Of a stretch of DNA of 62,330 bases, positions 32,101 through 40,668 are shown piece by piece. The notes beneath the pieces are model-generated. The model did not search any database. It was not told where the DNA came from and saw only the letters and a list, made by a program, of their open reading frames with translations. Numbering within the stretch: position 1 is the stretch's first letter; every line of letters starts with the position of its first letter. The stretch is from Bacilli bacterium. Its GTDB lineage: Bacteria; Bacillota_I; Bacilli_A; RFN20; CAG-826. The stretch covers positions 1 to 62,330 of the forward strand of contig JAFSUM010000019.1 in NCBI GenBank assembly GCA_017445245.1, written 5' to 3'. Made by a program: the position numbers and the translations under genes.

Positions 32101-32769
32101 ATGCCTTCGTTTGAAGAAACCTACATTCCAAAGCAAACCCCTAGTCCGGAAGCTCTTTTGTCCTTCGGCTTTGTTTTGGAAGACGGCGCGTTCCTTTATT
32201 CGACTCAAGTTTTGGATGGCGCGTTTCTTCTTCGTGTCCGAATTCAAGACAAAGACGTCGAAACCTCATTACTAGAAACCGAGACCGGAGAGCCATACGA
32301 ACTCTATCGAATTGACAATGCCCATGGCGAGTACGTCGGGGCGGTCCGCGAGGCCGTAAAAGATGTTCTTCTAGACATTAAGCGGCGTTGCTATCCGACC
32401 TCTTGGACCATGCGTGAGCAGCCGAGCAAAATTCTAGCTTACCTAAAAGAAACATATAACGAGGAGCCGGATTACCCCTGGCAGGACGAGTTCGGTGTCC
32501 TCCGCAGAAAGGACAACCAAAAATGGTATGCCCTCTTCATGCCGTTGCCTGTCTCCAAAGTCGGGATTCAAGAGGAGCGCAACGAAGTCATCATGAACAT
32601 CCGTCACGATGGTCAGGCGGTGGACCATCGCATCTTTTATCCCGCCTATCACATGACGAAGAAAACGTGGGTAAGTATGGTTTTGGACGGGTCTGTTCCG
32701 TTAGAAGAAATCTTGGGTTTCATCGAAGAGAGCCGCGAACTTGCGAAGGGCGGCAAGAAGTCAAGATAG
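32101..32769 (+). CDS. MmcQ/YjbR family protein
   Basis: A 222-residue protein. Residues about 120-205 match the YjbR double-wing fold: FGVLRRKDNQKWYALFM, then FYPAYHMTKKTWVSMVLDGSV. An N-terminal region of about 115 residues may be the paired domain seen in longer members. Some members bind DNA; no clear biochemical role is established. The ATG follows TAAGAT (32089-32094) by six bases with no ribosome site, so it is leaderless. Confidence 0.85.
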   Translation: MPSFEETYIPKQTPSPEALLSFGFVLEDGAFLYSTQVLDGAFLLRVRIQDKDVETSLLETETGEPYELYRIDNAHGEYVGAVREAVKDVLLDIKRRCYPTSWTMREQPSKILAYLKETYNEEPDYPWQDEFGVLRRKDNQKWYALFMPLPVSKVGIQEERNEVIMNIRHDGQAVDHRIFYPAYHMTKKTWVSMVLDGSVPLEEILGFIEESRELAKGGKKSR

Positions 32770-32771
32770 GT

Positions 32772-32805
32772 GACGAAACGATAAGGCCACCATCCTCGTT
32801 TCGTC
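32772..32805 (+). terminator. Ten-pair hairpin after the YjbR gene
   Basis: GACGAAACGA and TCGTTTCGTC are perfect inverted repeats around a 14-base loop. The tail is TTCCC rather than a T-run, so termination may be weak or factor-assisted. Confidence 0.4.
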
Positions 32806-32890
32806 TTCCCGTAGAGGCATAAGCAATTCCATCGCTTTCGCGCTCGCCAAAGGTATATAATCGATGGGTATCCTCAAGGAGAAAAAATCA

Positions 32891-33586
32891 ATGGAAGAAG
32901 ATTACAAGATTCTCGTTGAAACCAGCGCTCGTCACATCCATCTCGACCAGGCTGCTTTCGATTACCTCATGGGCTGCGAAGAAGGCCAACACGCCGAACT
33001 CGAAATTCGCGCCATGCTTTCCCAACCCGGACAATATGTCTCCACCTCGCGTTTCGACGTCGTCGGCGAAGTGAATCCCAAAACCGGCAAACCCCGCGTT
33101 ATTTCCGGCGTTTCGGTTCTTGGACCTCTTAGGAACCTCAACCAAATCGAAATCAGCGCAACCGATGCCCGTACCCTCGGCCTCAAGGCTCCGATTCGTC
33201 TTTCTGGCGATATCAAGGGCAGCGCCCCCGTCACTCTCGTGAACCCCGCTAACGGCCGTTCCCTCCGCCTCGAAGAAGGCGCGATCGTCGCCAAGCGTCA
33301 TATCCACATGACTCCCGAGGATGCCGAAAAGTTCGACGTCGAGGATGGCGAAAACGTCTTTGTCCTCGTCGAAACCGAAGGACGTACCACCGTTTTTGGT
33401 GACGTCATCGTCCGCGTTTCGCCTAAGTTCGCTCTCGCCATGCACATCGATACCGATGAAAGCAATGCCGCCAACTGCGCTGGCGTTGTCTATGGCCGCC
33501 TCGTCGACATGGTTCCCGAAGGCGAAGAAGAGGAATGCTGCTGTGGCGAAGGCGAAGAGTGCTGCTGCAAGCACGAAGGGAAATAA
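32891..33586 (+). CDS. pduL: Phosphate propanoyltransferase / phosphotransacylase PduL with cysteine-rich tail
   Basis: A 231-residue enzyme exchanging CoA and phosphate on acyl groups, giving acyl-phosphate for ATP formation. Zinc-site motifs of PduL are SARHIHLD, KRHIHMTPEDA and MHIDTDESNAANC. The family usually ends near here; this protein adds an acidic tail with CCCGEGEECCCKH. The start at 32891 has AAGGAG upstream, and TATAAT at 32856-32861 is too close to an earlier ATG at 32864 for that one to be used. There is no encapsulation peptide or microcompartment gene nearby. It is coupled to the TSCPD gene by TAATG. Confidence 0.93.
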   Translation: MEEDYKILVETSARHIHLDQAAFDYLMGCEEGQHAELEIRAMLSQPGQYVSTSRFDVVGEVNPKTGKPRVISGVSVLGPLRNLNQIEISATDARTLGLKAPIRLSGDIKGSAPVTLVNPANGRSLRLEEGAIVAKRHIHMTPEDAEKFDVEDGENVFVLVETEGRTTVFGDVIVRVSPKFALAMHIDTDESNAANCAGVVYGRLVDMVPEGEEEECCCGEGEECCCKHEGK

Positions 33587-33843
33587 TGGAGAGATCCATT
33601 TCCTTTAAACCCGAGCACGTTTGTTCGCGCGAAATCAATGTCGTTGTGGAAGACGGCATCGTGAAAGACGTGCGCTTCGTCGGCGGTTGCCCTGGCAATA
33701 CCTTGGGCGTTTCTACCTTGACGAAAGGCAGAAAAGTCGAAGAAGTCATCGCCTTGCTCGAACATATCGAATGTCCGCGCTCCGGGTCCTTCAAAACGAG
33801 CTGCCCGCAAGAACTTGCGAAAGCGTTAAAACAAGCCATCTAA
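33586..33843 (+). CDS. TSCPD-domain protein (TIGR03905-like)
   Basis: An 85-residue protein with the family hallmark TSCPQELAKAL near the end, plus HVCSREI, GGCPGNT and IECPRSG: four cysteines that could form a metal or redox site. Similar domains occur at the end of B12-dependent ribonucleotide reductases; stand-alone forms are uncharacterised. The start overlaps the pduL stop, and its ribosome site lies in the region coding the PduL cysteine tail, so the two products are made together. Confidence 0.86.
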   Translation: MERSISFKPEHVCSREINVVVEDGIVKDVRFVGGCPGNTLGVSTLTKGRKVEEVIALLEHIECPRSGSFKTSCPQELAKALKQAI

Positions 33844-33849
33844 GAAATG

Positions 33850-33882
33850 ACCTCCCATCCACGTGATCGGGAGGTTATTTTT
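33850..33882. terminator. Bidirectional terminator between TSCPD and NCS2 genes
   Basis: ACCTCCC (33850-33856) pairs with GGGAGGT (33869-33875), with an inner ATC/GAT extension and TATTTTT to the right. It overlaps the stop of the convergent permease gene. Confidence 0.8.
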
Positions 33883-35335
33883 CTTCTGCGACATCTGGAT
33901 TATTGAAGGATTCGGGGATGACGTAAGAGAGAATAAAGGAGAAGACGAAAACGTTCGCGACGGGGTTGCTTAAAACGGCCACGAGATAATTAAGCGTCCC
34001 TTCTTTATAGGAACCCGCGCTGCCGGTAAATTCACTGACGAGAGTCAAACCATAGCCAAGGCATAGGGCGATGGAAGCGATGAGAATATTCTTTTTGTTG
34101 AACCCGGCGCGGGCGAGCATTTGCATGCCGACGACGGCGATCGAACCAAATAGGCTCATCATGGTACCTGCCAACACGCATGCAGGAATGCAACGTAACA
34201 AGGTGGCGATAGGGGTGAGAAAGGATGCAGCCAAAAGGATACACGCGGTGGCAAACATACAGAAGCGATTGATGATTCTCGTCTGCGAGGCGATGCCCGC
34301 ATTTTGGGCGTAGACGGCATTAGGAATCGTACCGAAGAAACCGCAGAAAGCGCCACTTAAGGCAGCGCAGGTGACTAGGCCGCGAATTTCTTTGCCCTCG
34401 GGATTGCGTCCATAGACCGCGGAAGTCAATGTACTAAGGGCGCCCATGTTCTCGGCGATGGAAACAATATAAATAAGGAAGACGATGACGATGGCCGCGA
34501 TGTTGAAATCGCCCCAGGATAATGGAAGCAAGGTAAAGATGGGCCGTGGGACATCAATGAAGTCAGAAACCGTTTGGAAATGAAAGGCGGAAAAATCGAC
34601 CATCTGGTTGTACGGAATAAAGCAGCATGCACAGGCAAATCCGACGACAAGGCCTACCAGAATCGATAGATTTCTATGCACACCTTTAGCAAAAATTTGC
34701 CACAAGATGGTTGTTACCATTGTGATGAATGCCACGAGAATATAGGGCCACGCGGCTGAGAACTGGTAGACGCCATCGACGATGACACCACTTTGATTTA
34801 CGCCGATAAAGTCTTTGACGCCGATTGGTAAAAGGCTAAGGCCGAGAGCGATGACCACCAAAGCGCAGACGACGGGCTTGATGAAGCGGGACCATTTATG
34901 GGCGAAGAACCCGAGGACAAAGACGGCAAGCCCGGCAATCATCACCGAGATGAACATGGTTCCTAATCCATAGGTCGCGCCGATCATGGTCAACACGCCG
35001 ATATAGGTAAAACTCGTACCCATGACTATAGGTAATCTGGTGCCGATTTTGCCACCTAACGGATAGGCTTGGACTAGGGTGCCTAAGCCCGCCATAAAGA
35101 TTGCGCTGCGCAAAGCGTTATTGAGGATGTTCGGATCGACGCTCGAACCAAGCTTTGCGGAAATTGCCGCGAAAAGAATCAAGATGCCAGCCACGTTACT
35201 GACAAACATCGCTAGGACATGCTGAACGCCATATGCCAAGGCGTGACGTAAGGGAACGGCTCCGTCCAAACGGAACGAATTCTCGAGACTTCTTTCGCGC
35301 CAAAACGCCTCTAATCGTTGCAAAGGTCCGTTCAT
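33875..35335 (-). CDS. NCS2 nucleobase permease (xanthine/uracil type)
   Basis: A 486-residue membrane protein with about fourteen segments. NCS2 features are LAYGVQHVLAMFVSNVAGIL at the start, the substrate-binding AENMGALSTLTSAVYGRNP (Glu and Asn in helix 8) and GTIPNAVYAQNAGI. It imports xanthine, uracil or related bases with protons; which one is not certain. It is the last gene of the leftward six-gene operon, coupled to exonuclease III by ATGA. It complements the salvage enzymes at 46-49 kb. Confidence 0.93.
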   Translation of the reverse strand: MNGPLQRLEAFWRERSLENSFRLDGAVPLRHALAYGVQHVLAMFVSNVAGILILFAAISAKLGSSVDPNILNNALRSAIFMAGLGTLVQAYPLGGKIGTRLPIVMGTSFTYIGVLTMIGATYGLGTMFISVMIAGLAVFVLGFFAHKWSRFIKPVVCALVVIALGLSLLPIGVKDFIGVNQSGVIVDGVYQFSAAWPYILVAFITMVTTILWQIFAKGVHRNLSILVGLVVGFACACCFIPYNQMVDFSAFHFQTVSDFIDVPRPIFTLLPLSWGDFNIAAIVIVFLIYIVSIAENMGALSTLTSAVYGRNPEGKEIRGLVTCAALSGAFCGFFGTIPNAVYAQNAGIASQTRIINRFCMFATACILLAASFLTPIATLLRCIPACVLAGTMMSLFGSIAVVGMQMLARAGFNKKNILIASIALCLGYGLTLVSEFTGSAGSYKEGTLNYLVAVLSNPVANVFVFSFILSYVIPESFNNPDVAEEK

Positions 35336-36099
35336 TTTAGATTAATCTCAAGCAAAACAGGGCAGTGATCGCTGCCTTGGATATCAGTAAGGATCTCCGC
35401 TTTGGTGACGCGACTCATAATCGATTCGGAGACGAGGAAATAATCGATGCGCCAGCCTGCATTGTTCTCGCGGGCATGGAAACGATAGCTCCACCAAGAG
35501 TAGACGACCTCTTCTGGGTGGAGGCGGCGGAAGGTATCGGCATAGCCATGGGAAAGAAGGTCGGTGAAGGCCATGCGTTCTTCGATGGTGTAGCCTGGAT
35601 TATGCTCGTTGGCTTTCGGATTTTTGATGTCCATCGGGGTGTGAGCAACGTTGAGGTCGCCACCATAGACGATAGGTTTCGTCTTTTCCAGATGGGCAAA
35701 ATAAGCGAGCAGGTCTTTTTCATAGCCGAGACGGAAATCGAGGCGCTTTAACCCATCGCCAGAATTTGGCACATAGGCCCCAACGAAAAAGAAATCTTCG
35801 AACTCTAATGTGATCACACGCCCTTCGTCATCGTATTTGCCCTCTAGCAAGCCATAATGAACGGAAAGGGGTTCTTTCTTGGTGAACACCATGGTTCCGG
35901 AATAGCCTTTTCGGACTTTGGAAACGGTGTCGAAGCATTCGTATCCTTCTTTTGAAAAGATCGGAATGAGGGTATTGGCTTCGCTTAGTTTAGTTTCCTC
36001 GACGAAAAAGACGTCGGCATCCAATGCGTCAAAAGTTTCGGCAAAGCCCTTTCCCAAAATGGCGCGGATTCCGTTAACGTTAAAACAGACAAGTCTCAT
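35332..36099 (-). CDS. xth: Exodeoxyribonuclease III
   Basis: A 255-residue AP endonuclease/3' exonuclease of base-excision repair. Active-site motifs: FNVNGIRA (Asn), VEETKLSE (Glu), GGDLNVAHTPMDIKNP (Asp, Asn), GWRIDYFLVS and GSDHCPVLLEI (catalytic His). Length and order match ExoA/XthA. It is embedded in an envelope-lipid operon with ATGA overlaps on both sides. Confidence 0.95.
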   Translation of the reverse strand: MRLVCFNVNGIRAILGKGFAETFDALDADVFFVEETKLSEANTLIPIFSKEGYECFDTVSKVRKGYSGTMVFTKKEPLSVHYGLLEGKYDDEGRVITLEFEDFFFVGAYVPNSGDGLKRLDFRLGYEKDLLAYFAHLEKTKPIVYGGDLNVAHTPMDIKNPKANEHNPGYTIEERMAFTDLLSHGYADTFRRLHPEEVVYSWWSYRFHARENNAGWRIDYFLVSESIMSRVTKAEILTDIQGSDHCPVLLEINLK

Positions 36100-36953
36100 T
36101 TTGCTTCGTCTTTCTTCTCGTCGCAGAGATATTTCAGTTTGGTCCCATAGGTCTTTTCATAGCATTCGACCCATGCTTTGTAGTTGGCTTCCATCATCTC
36201 CTGGGCGATGCGGATGGGATTGTTCCCTTGCTTTGGATAAATCGGTTTTAGGACGTGCACCGTCAGCAATTGGACCGGGTAACCCGTTGGATCAAGGTCT
36301 TTTTCGTCTTCCATCGTGATGAAAATGGGAACGACGGGGACTTTGGCTCTGGAAGCAAAGACGAACGCGCCGCGCTTCAAAGGCTTTGGCTTTCGGTAAT
36401 TCCACCACATGGATTGCTCGGGGTAGACGAGGACGAGGTGGCCTTTGGTCAAGTGATATTCGACGCCATCCATAAACTCTTTCATGGTGGCCATATTTGT
36501 CGAAAGGGGCAATGTGTTGCAGTTACGCATCAAAAGGCCGTAAAAGCCAGGGAAGGAGGTGTAATTGCCTTCGCGGATGACGCGGAAGAGCTTACGCTTT
36601 TTGGAACAGGTGGACCGCTCGTAAGCGACTTGCATCGCGAAAGAGTCCAACGCGTTGAAGTGATTGCAGGTGATGACGGCCCCGGTCGTGAGGTTATCGA
36701 GATTTTCGATTCCGACGACTTCCTTGATGCGTAAAGTGCCGTTTTCAAGGATCTGCTGAAGGTATTTACGTGCCTTAGAAAAGACGAATTTGGCCTTTAG
36801 GCGCGTCGATAGTTTGCGTTGCTGATAGTCTACGGTGCCCGGAAGGATGGTGTCGCTTGGAGGATCGTCCTCGACGTCGCGGTCAAAAAGGCCCTGTCGT
36901 TCGTATGCTTCGATACGATTGAGTATTTTTGCCCGTTCCGGATCTAATGGCAT
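36096..36953 (-). CDS. 1-acylglycerol-phosphate acyltransferase-like (PlsC family)
   Basis: A 285-residue enzyme. The acyltransferase box NHFNALDS (HX4D type) is near residue 98, the FPEG-equivalent is YPEQSMWWNYRKPKPLKRGA, and VPVVPIFITME follows. It transfers an acyl chain to a glycerol-phosphate or glycolipid acceptor at the membrane. The N-terminus has a 75-residue lead segment. It is one of two acyltransferase genes in this operon, each next to a GT8 gene. Confidence 0.88.
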   Translation of the reverse strand: MPLDPERAKILNRIEAYERQGLFDRDVEDDPPSDTILPGTVDYQQRKLSTRLKAKFVFSKARKYLQQILENGTLRIKEVVGIENLDNLTTGAVITCNHFNALDSFAMQVAYERSTCSKKRKLFRVIREGNYTSFPGFYGLLMRNCNTLPLSTNMATMKEFMDGVEYHLTKGHLVLVYPEQSMWWNYRKPKPLKRGAFVFASRAKVPVVPIFITMEDEKDLDPTGYPVQLLTVHVLKPIYPKQGNNPIRIAQEMMEANYKAWVECYEKTYGTKLKYLCDEKKDEAK

Positions 36954-37783
36954 TATTGGTTCCCTTCGTATTCTTTCTTATAGCGGAGATAGACATCATA
37001 GATGTCGTCGAAGGCGTGGTATTTGAAAATCTTATGAACCTTCTCGATATGCCATTGCTTGATGTTGTCCGTATGTGGATAGGGCAGCCAGAAGAGGCGC
37101 TTGGAGAAATGGCGCACGACGGTCCAAGAATGGAGGAATTTTTGGTCGTTGAAGCGCTGGGGGAGGAGTTTGCGGTGACTGCAGGCGCGTAGAATTGCGC
37201 TTTGGTCGGCAAAGACCAGCTTCTTTTTGTTAATCCAAGCGCGAGCTTTCTCGAACAATCCGGTCCGCTTGCATTCGTCCATGTTGAAATAGATGACCCC
37301 AGCATTCATATAACGCGGGTTGATCAAGTATTTGCCATAGTGGTCATTCGATCCGGCGAATTCGTATTTGGAGATGTCGTAATCGGTTAAAAGATGGATA
37401 TCGCGGTTGAACATGATGTCGCAATCGAGGTAGAGCATTCTGCTAGAGAAATCGTCCACTTTGTCTGCGAGGAGGCGAAGCAGGGTATAAGGAGAACAAT
37501 AGCAGCCTTCGTTGGGGGAGTGCCCGAGATACTGTTCGTAGAGGTCGGTGACATCCACTTTGCGGACGCTATTCTCTTTGTTGTAATCCTTCGCGACTTT
37601 GTCGAGGAAGGCGATTAGACGATCGGAAATGGGGGTGTAGTCAGGATTAAGGCGCGTGAGGTCCATTGTGAAAATGGTGACGCGATAAGAATCTTTTCGT
37701 TCGTCGCGCATGAAAACGGAAAGCAATGACGTCAAGACACCATCGAAGACTTTTTCGTTTCCGCAATAGAGCAAGTCGATCAT
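36953..37783 (-). CDS. Glycosyltransferase family 8
   Basis: A 276-residue GT-A enzyme. It starts MIDLLYCGNEKVFDGVLTSL, and the metal-binding DxD is in MLYLDCDIMFNRDI. YMNAGVIYFNMDE and FADQSAILRA are typical of GT8. It should transfer a hexose from a nucleotide sugar. Its stop touches the start of the next gene (one-base overlap) and its start overlaps the upstream acyltransferase by four bases. Confidence 0.87.
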   Translation of the reverse strand: MIDLLYCGNEKVFDGVLTSLLSVFMRDERKDSYRVTIFTMDLTRLNPDYTPISDRLIAFLDKVAKDYNKENSVRKVDVTDLYEQYLGHSPNEGCYCSPYTLLRLLADKVDDFSSRMLYLDCDIMFNRDIHLLTDYDISKYEFAGSNDHYGKYLINPRYMNAGVIYFNMDECKRTGLFEKARAWINKKKLVFADQSAILRACSHRKLLPQRFNDQKFLHSWTVVRHFSKRLFWLPYPHTDNIKQWHIEKVHKIFKYHAFDDIYDVYLRYKKEYEGNQ

Positions 37784-38568
37784 TCTTTTTCCTTCTGCAC
37801 GTATTTGATTTTTTGGTAGTCGGACAAAGCGGCGCGTTCGCTCATCGCGTTAAAGACCTCGTTGCGGAGGAATTCCTTGGCGTCTCTTGGGCTGATTTCG
37901 GGATCGGGGAAGAAAGGCCCATCGACGAAGGTACGGATACGGACTTTGCCGTTCTTGCGTTGATGATAGGTGTTCGTAAAACAGAACGTGGGGGCACCGT
38001 AGTAGACCGGGTAAACAAAGGAATCGCTCTTGAAGGGGCGGACGCCGGTGTAATAAGGCCAAATGTGGGCTTCGGGATAAATGACGATGGGCTGATGTTG
38101 CTTGACGCGCGTCTCGATGGCCGCGGTGAAGTTTTTCTTGGCCGCAGGATTAGAGGGCAGGGGGAGCCCGCCGAGCAGGGGAACGTATTTCCCAATATGG
38201 GGAATGAAGACGTTATTGGGGTGAACGATGACGTTGATTTTACGCGGGGAGAGAATGAAAGCGGGCATCAGGGCATCGCCGATGATCTGGGTGTGATTCC
38301 CATAGATGAAGATGCTCTGTTTCCGATATCTCTTGAGCTTCCACTTGCCGACGATTTCGTGGCGGAAGGTCTTCCAAAGGTAGAACTTCGCGATGGGCTT
38401 AGCGATCAAATAGAAGAGGAGATTGCGGCGTAAACGACCAAAAAAACCCTTATCACGGATGTATTTGTAATTCTCGTCGATGGGTTCCGCATGGATTTCC
38501 ATCGTCGAAAATTCATCGTGAAGAGGGTCGGTGAAATAAATGGTTTCTGGTAAGGTGTCCTTGGCCAT
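37780..38568 (-). CDS. Acyltransferase, PlsC-like
   Basis: A 262-residue protein. The catalytic box reads GNHTQIIGD, one residue longer between His and Asp than the normal HX4D, and IVIYPEAHIWPYYTGVRP is the second conserved box. KSDSFVYPVYYGAPTFCF follows. The family is clear, but the spacing of the box is unusual. TATAAT (38578-38583, leftward) lies nine bases before the ATG, giving an internal promoter in addition to readthrough from the GT8 gene. Confidence 0.78.
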   Translation of the reverse strand: MAKDTLPETIYFTDPLHDEFSTMEIHAEPIDENYKYIRDKGFFGRLRRNLLFYLIAKPIAKFYLWKTFRHEIVGKWKLKRYRKQSIFIYGNHTQIIGDALMPAFILSPRKINVIVHPNNVFIPHIGKYVPLLGGLPLPSNPAAKKNFTAAIETRVKQHQPIVIYPEAHIWPYYTGVRPFKSDSFVYPVYYGAPTFCFTNTYHQRKNGKVRIRTFVDGPFFPDPEISPRDAKEFLRNEVFNAMSERAALSDYQKIKYVQKEKE

Positions 38569-38590
38569 GGCTCATCTATTATAGCCGATG

Positions 38591-39613
38591 TCAAGCGTGA
38601 GCGCGAAGGCGAACCACGAGTTCGGCGAGAGCGGGCTGGTTCATAAGCGGCTTAGCGGCGCGGTTGCTGTCGACGCGGCGGATGAAGTTATCGTTGCGGG
38701 CGACTTCGTGGCGGCAGGTTTCGCATACGCCTTCGACGACCTTGGCGATGCTTTCTAGCTTCTCGTTCGTGACAGCGGCAAACGCCTGTTTGATTTCGGC
38801 ATAGACGGGAAGCTTCGAGGCTGTCTTCCAGAAGTATTGGCCATAGAAGCAATTGATGTCCTGCCAAGGTTTGGCAGAGAAGGCGTAGTGGATGATGCCG
38901 ATGTGATTGGCGTCGATACCGCGATAGGTCTTGATGGTCTCCATGTTCCAGCGACGGGGGAGATAATGGACCTTGTTCTTGCAGATGACGTTGAGATAAT
39001 CCTGATCCTGAGCGACTACGAAGTTGTAGTAGCTGATGAGAAAGAGGAACTGACCAAGGACGTCATGTTCGCGCCAGGCTTTGGAGTTGATGATCAGCAT
39101 ACCGGCGTTGAAATAGCGGAAGCGGGAGATGCCGAGGACCTTTTCGGAATAGCGACCGCAATCCGGAAGGGCGGCCATGACGGCTTCGGGAACGGCACCG
39201 ACATAGTTATTGCCAATGTTGGTAGCGTAGAGTTTGGACACATCTTCGTTGATGATGGTGTCGGCGTCGATGTAGAGGGCCTTGTCATACTGCGGGAAAT
39301 GCGAGGCGATGACGAAGCGGAAATAGGTGGAAGCGGAATAGTAGTCGCGGATGGGGAGCGAAGCACTGATTTGCTCGATGGTTTCGCTGACGTCATTGAA
39401 TTCGATGCTGACGTTTTCCTTGGCGAGGCCGCAGATCATCTTCTGCGTGTCTGCGTTGATATCAGTGTGAAGAATATGGATGGCATAGCGTTTGCGGCCA
39501 TTGGTCTTTTCAACCAAAGAAGCGATGGAAGTCATCAGATAAGGCGAGAAGCGCTGGTCGGCCCCGAAGAAAACCGGGACGACGTTTTTGGTATTCTTGC
39601 TGTTCGTTGCCAT
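38591..39613 (-). CDS. Glycosyltransferase family 8
   Basis: A 340-residue GT8 enzyme. NVVPVFFGADQRFSPYLMTS opens the fold, ALYIDADTIINEDVSKLY holds the DxD, FRYFNAGMLIINSKAWRE and AQDQDYLNVICKNKVHYLP follow, and a C-terminal helical tail contains CETCRH. Of the LgtC/RfaJ type. The ATG at 39613 follows AGGAGG; GTGACA / TATGAT (16-nt spacer) lies upstream, so this is the first gene of the six-gene operon. Confidence 0.88.
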   Translation of the reverse strand: MATNSKNTKNVVPVFFGADQRFSPYLMTSIASLVEKTNGRKRYAIHILHTDINADTQKMICGLAKENVSIEFNDVSETIEQISASLPIRDYYSASTYFRFVIASHFPQYDKALYIDADTIINEDVSKLYATNIGNNYVGAVPEAVMAALPDCGRYSEKVLGISRFRYFNAGMLIINSKAWREHDVLGQFLFLISYYNFVVAQDQDYLNVICKNKVHYLPRRWNMETIKTYRGIDANHIGIIHYAFSAKPWQDINCFYGQYFWKTASKLPVYAEIKQAFAAVTNEKLESIAKVVEGVCETCRHEVARNDNFIRRVDSNRAAKPLMNQPALAELVVRLRAHA

Positions 39614-39735
39614 AGGGTACCTCCTTTTGGCTGCGCATATCATATCGAGCACGGTGGAAATGTCACCAACTAATTTTCAAAGAATTATAAATAGATGGAT
39701 TTCTAGTGTTACGGGATTCACCAAATTATATCTCT

Positions 39736-39760
39736 CAAAAATAGAAAAATAAGTTTCTAT
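39736..39760 (-). terminator. Leftward terminator-like hairpin
   Basis: Reading leftward: ATAGAAA, six-base loop, TTTCTAT, then TTTTG. It lies just left of the nested fold-back element and could end a leftward transcript from it. Confidence 0.4.
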
Positions 39761-39770
39761 CGGCTCTTTT

Positions 39771-39959
39771 AGGCGGAATTTTTAGGCATTTATCGCTATT
39801 GCCAATAAAGGGGGCGAGAGAAGGAAAAAGCATGAAAGCGGTTACCGAAACTCATTCCCATTGGTATTTATCGTGAAAAGTTTTTCATAAGAATTTACCG
39901 CTTTAATAGCGCTTGAACCCTTTATTCATAGGGCGATAAAAGAGGTGACAAAAACGCCT
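39771..39959. ncRNA. AT-rich nested fold-back element, candidate structured RNA
   Basis: The 386-nt gap between GT8 and HAD genes has no sizeable gene but holds a chain of nested inverted repeats: AGGCG/CGCCT and TTTTT/AAAAA (39771-39783 with 39950-39959), TTTATCGC/GCGATAAA (39789-39796 with 39933-39940), AATAAAGGG/CCCTTTATT (39804-39812 with 39918-39926) and AAAGCGGT/ACCGCTTT (39835-39842 with 39897-39904). Together they make a rod of about 189 nt with a central bubble (22 and 13 nt). This resembles 6S RNA in outline. The strand is uncertain and no family is proven; a small inverted-repeat mobile element is an alternative. Confidence 0.5.
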
Positions 39960-39999
39960 TTTGAGGTTCAAGAAAGTCAATGGTGGTATGATGTTTGGC

Positions 40000-40638
40000 A
40001 TGAAACCGGCCCTTATTTTTGACTTAGATGGCACGTTATGGGATTCCTCGGAAGTCGTCGCGGAATCATGGAACATGGTTGGACGTCGTTATTATGGGCC
40101 TAATTATTTCGTCAGCGGGAATGATGTCCGCGGTTTGATGGGGAAGACCATGCATGAAATCGGCGTTTTCCTAACCCCACCTAATGCCGGACCAGAGAAA
40201 GAGGCTTTTCTACGTGAATGCTTTTCGTACGAAGTTGTATATCTTGGCGATCATCCGGGAAACCTTTTCCCTGAGGAACTACAAATTCTCCATGAACTTT
40301 CGCAAAAATATCGTCTTTTTATTGTCTCGAATTGCCAAAATGGCTATATCGAGAACTTTATGCCCTTGATGCCTGAAGGGCTGATCGAAGGTTTCCTCTG
40401 CTTTGGTGATACCCATAAACCGAAGAACTTCACGATAGCGGCTCTCATGGAAAAGTATCAGATTGAAGCTGCTGCATATATTGGGGATACCGCCGGGGAC
40501 GAATCTACGACCCGTTTAGCCAAAATACCATTTATTCATGCTGCGTACGGCTATGGTAAGGCCCTATCTCCAGATGGCGTGGCGCATCGATTCGCCGATC
40601 TCCCTTTGATCTGCGAGCAAGTGCTGCCTCCCTTGTAA
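40000..40638 (+). CDS. HAD-superfamily phosphatase (subfamily IA, Gph-like)
   Basis: A 212-residue hydrolase. Motif I is IFDLDGTLWDSS (nucleophile Asp), motif II IVSNCQ, motif III Lys in GDTHKPKNF, motif IV YIGDTAGDEST. It acts on small phosphorylated metabolites; the substrate is unknown. The start at 40000 is seven bases after TATGAT (39987-39992), so it is leaderless; upstream in-frame codons precede that box. Confidence 0.89.
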   Translation: MKPALIFDLDGTLWDSSEVVAESWNMVGRRYYGPNYFVSGNDVRGLMGKTMHEIGVFLTPPNAGPEKEAFLRECFSYEVVYLGDHPGNLFPEELQILHELSQKYRLFIVSNCQNGYIENFMPLMPEGLIEGFLCFGDTHKPKNFTIAALMEKYQIEAAAYIGDTAGDESTTRLAKIPFIHAAYGYGKALSPDGVAHRFADLPLICEQVLPPL

Positions 40639-40668
40639 ACGGCTCGCACACGCGTTAAATTACTTCAA

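Noticed and set aside
38578..38596. TTGACA close to TATAAT upstream of the acyltransferase gene
   Set aside because: The two boxes are only five bases apart, too close to form one promoter; only the -10 box was kept as suggestive.
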